64,000 bases of DNA from Streptomyces sp. HM190. GTDB taxonomy: Bacteria > Actinomycetota > Actinomycetes > Streptomycetales > Streptomycetaceae. This document shows, one piece after another, positions 62,661-64,000 of this stretch; within the stretch, counting starts at the first letter, position 1; each line of letters starts with the position of its first letter. The DNA is taken from contig NZ_CP047318.1 in NCBI RefSeq assembly GCF_009857135.1, positions 930,001 through 994,000 of the forward strand, read 5' to 3'. Under the pieces are notes generated by a model. It searched no databases. It was not told the origin of the DNA and saw only the letters and a program-made list of their open reading frames with translations. Both the position numbers and the translations under genes were made by a program.

Positions 62661-62957
62661 ATGCTCCCCATGAGTGTGCTGGTCTTCCTTCTGTCGCTCG
62701 GCACTGTATGTCGCATCACACGATTCATCACGAAAGACGCCCTCGCAGCGGGATTCCGCTCCCGGGTCGCCGGCCGTTTCGGCGACGACTCCCAGCCGGC
62801 ATACCTGGTCAGCTGTGGATGGTGCGTCAGCGTATGGGTTGCCGGCGCCGTCACCGCACTCGCCCACTGGGCGGGCGACGAGACCTGGTACCAGGCGTGC
62901 GCCACGGTACTGACCCTTTCCTATCTGGCCGGCCTGGCGAACACTTGGCTCGACTGA
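62661..62957 (+). CDS. DUF1360-like small membrane protein, phage type
   Basis: 98 aa. The first helix is MSVLVFLLSLGTVCRITRFI. RFITKDALAAGFRSRV is followed by PAYLVSCGWCVSVWVAGAVTA with a CxxC in the membrane segment, then a third helix (LTLSYLAGLANTWL). This pattern, an RL/F-T-D start and a C-x-W-C-V-S-x-W motif, is that of DUF1360 proteins common in actinobacteriophages and prophages. Function is unknown. ATG 62661 has GGAAAGGGG upstream. It lies 100 bp beyond the IS3 element. Confidence 0.78.
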   Translation: MLPMSVLVFLLSLGTVCRITRFITKDALAAGFRSRVAGRFGDDSQPAYLVSCGWCVSVWVAGAVTALAHWAGDETWYQACATVLTLSYLAGLANTWLD

Positions 62958-63147
62958 TCCGGCTGATGAATCACTGGATGCACTAACCTTCAGCGCCGCC
63001 GGTCATTTCATATGAATAGATGGTGACGAGTGTCGCTGCGGTAGAGCCCGGGAATAGAAATCGCGGGCCGAACTCCCGCCTCTGTCAGGGGATTTACCCC
63101 GGCCCCCTGGATCGGCCGCCCAGACGGGCGCCGGAAGGAGGATGACC
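62958..63147 (+). other. Structured leader before the 52-aa gene
   Basis: 190 bases with several local hairpins: GCGGG-N7-CCCGC (63063-63079) and GGGG-ATTTA-CCCC (63088-63100), then GC-rich palindromic sequence to 63125. It resembles a tRNA T-arm at one point, but a full cloverleaf cannot be drawn. It may be a decayed tRNA-like or a 5' untranslated region. Confidence 0.35.
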
Positions 63148-63306
63148 ATGGCACCATGCAACTGCGGACGTGTCGGCCGTTCCGAGATCGTCTACCGACT
63201 GGTCCTCCCCAACGGGGTCACACGCGACTATCCCACCCGGCGAGAGGCCGACGCGGCCAACAACAGGGCAGGTGGTCGCGGGTCCATCACCGCGATCCGC
63301 CGGTAG
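63148..63306 (+). CDS. Small Cys-containing phage-like protein (52 aa)
   Basis: Reads MAPCNCGRVGRSEIVYRLVL, PNGVTRDYPTRREADAANNR, then GSITAIRR. An N-terminal CNCG, a central beta-strand V.Y.LVLPNG and a basic end are the pattern of small actinophage proteins (DUF7196-like, from memory). ATG 63148 is chosen because GGAGG lies 7 bases upstream; ATG 63142 would be too close. It follows another phage-type small gene and ends before a strong terminator. Confidence 0.68.
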   Translation: MAPCNCGRVGRSEIVYRLVLPNGVTRDYPTRREADAANNRAGGRGSITAIRR

Positions 63307-63366
63307 AGCGCAAGCGGGGCGCCGCGAACGCGCGGGGACCGCACACCGCGCGGGACGGCCCACACG

Positions 63367-63410
63367 GCAGCCCGCCGGTACACCGATCGTCTGGTGTGCC
63401 GGCGGGCTGC
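63367..63410 (+). terminator. Very strong hairpin terminator
   Basis: An 18-bp stem, GCAGCCCGCCGGTACACC (63367-63384) with 63393-63410, has one T-G wobble and an 8-base loop. It lies 60 bases after the 52-aa gene and closes that transcript. Confidence 0.85.
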
Positions 63411-63856
63411 TGCATGGTGCGGCGCGCCGGGAATGCCGAGCGATCGCGCGGGAGTATCACGCCTCGTCCGGCATGAAATCCATGTGCAGGCCAACTGCGG
63501 GCCTGTCTGCAACTCCCCCAGGACACGCGACTGAAGAGGAGATCTCTTCCCTTGTCCGTCCAGTCGCGCGAGGCTCGCGAGAATGCGCCGTGCGGCAAGA
63601 GTTTCACACCTCCTGTACCCCGAAGTGCGCTGCGCCGAACGAGTGGCATTCCCGTCGCCCTTCTAGCCTAATGCTCTCACCGAAGCGCCTACTGCTCTTA
63701 TCGGCGGGTGATGCCTCCAACTCCGTCCGGCCGAAGGGCTATTTCCGGAGCTCCGGACCGGTGTGTGTACGTACGTGCCTCCATTTCGGCCCCCACACCA
63801 CGCACCGCGAAATGGCGATCACCTGCTTTCGTGCGTCATCCGAAAGGAGCCAGAGC
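63411..63856. other. Gene-free stretch with lower GC before the Ig-like protein gene
   Basis: About 450 bases. No frame has a ribosome site or recognisable protein. The part 63640-63760 is less GC-rich than the rest and includes GTACGTACGTG; it probably holds the promoter of the next gene. Confidence 0.5.
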
Positions 63857-64000
63857 ATGGCCACCTCGACCACCACCGTGACATCGGCACCGGATCCGTC
63901 CGTCTTCGGTCAGCCGGTCACCTTCACCGCCACCGTTCAGTCGGAACCGGCCGGCGGCCCCGTCCCGACCGGCACCGTCGACTTCCTCGTCGACGCTGTG
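63857..64000 (+). CDS. Bacterial Ig-like repeat protein (5' end only)
   Basis: Only 48 residues are visible; the gene runs past the window. SVFGQPVTFTATVQSEPAGG and PTGTVDFLVDAV are the first strands of a Big_3-type Ig-like domain (the FGQxVTFTATV...P.GTVxF signature). There is no signal peptide: the Ig-like domain starts about 15 residues from the Met. So it may be a phage structural, injected or non-classically exported protein. ATG 63857 has AAAGGAG upstream. Confidence 0.8.
   Translation, partial: MATSTTTVTSAPDPSVFGQPVTFTATVQSEPAGGPVPTGTVDFLVDAV

Noticed and set aside
63020..63095. Possible tRNA (GGTAGAGC and a GCGGG-7-CCCGC T-arm-like hairpin)
   Set aside because: The D-stem partner of GAGC is missing, the anticodon arm cannot form a 5-bp stem with a 7-base loop, and the acceptor ends pair only partly. 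At best a decayed tRNA-like element.
63287..63649. A 120-codon minus-strand frame after the 52-aa gene
   Set aside because: It crosses the strong terminator and the 52-aa gene end, has no ribosome site and reads as Arg/Ser-rich random sequence.

Overview
The window is high-GC DNA (roughly 70 % or more by eye) with dense, strand-alternating genes, GTG/TTG starts and families typical of Streptomyces: a PAS-GAF-SpoIIE phosphatase, conservon parts, XRE/MmyB regulators, DUF5709, DUF6397, SWIM and SNF2 proteins, and a ROK-controlled xylose operon. I read it as a Streptomyces chromosomal segment, probably towards a chromosome arm, because more than a dozen gene remnants sit among intact genes. I see no rRNA, CRISPR array or convincing tRNA.

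Layout. 0-14 kb: BrkB-like membrane protein (partial), PAS/GAF/SpoIIE phosphatase, a GH16 glycosidase relic, secreted alpha/beta hydrolase, YjbQ-type protein, FAD monooxygenase, MltG-like transglycosylase, an ABC exporter divergent from its probable MarR repressor, a dicarboxylate symporter, a relic of a PNGase-A-like gene and an L,D-transpeptidase lipoprotein. 14-29 kb: a heterodimeric ABC exporter whose two ATP sites are complementarily degenerate, DUF5709, a DUF457-type membrane protein, a DEAD/DEAH RNA helicase with DUF3516, acyl-CoA thioesterase II, DUF6397, a roadblock protein, an F420/FMN oxidoreductase and a broken conservon (cvnD intact, cvnC reduced to its tail and joined to an MHYT-domain fragment). 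29-42 kb: SNF2 helicase plus SWIM protein, divergent xylA / xylB followed by a ROK regulator, an amidase, and a GAF-domain regulator with its aldehyde dehydrogenase.

42-57 kb is the plastic part. Around a PaoABC-like molybdenum aldehyde oxidoreductase operon with an XdhC maturation factor lie three divergent pairs of an XRE/MmyB regulator and a zinc alcohol dehydrogenase, one intact and two decayed, plus a fourth XRE relic. Two of the dehydrogenase copies share an apparently identical block of about 607 bp in inverted orientation. A perfect 25-bp palindrome sits in the intact divergent promoter. Next come a frameshifted SDR gene, a cyclophilin-like lipoprotein, and 5' fragments of an MFS and a GNAT gene ending in an IS21 istB fragment.

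57-61 kb is a stress set: a metallo-beta-lactamase RNase tail, a long hibernation-promoting factor divergent from an FtsH protease, and a CBS-pair protein. 61.2-62.6 kb is a decayed IS3-family element with matching terminal inverted repeats. Beyond it lie phage-like small genes (DUF1360 protein, Cys-containing 52-aa protein), a strong terminator, and the start of an Ig-like repeat protein that runs off the window.

No new defence system is evident. The best leads are the triplicated XRE-dehydrogenase module with its palindrome, the in-frame repeat insertion inside the molybdenum subunit, the complementary degeneracy of the ABC pair, and the phage-like genes at the right end.
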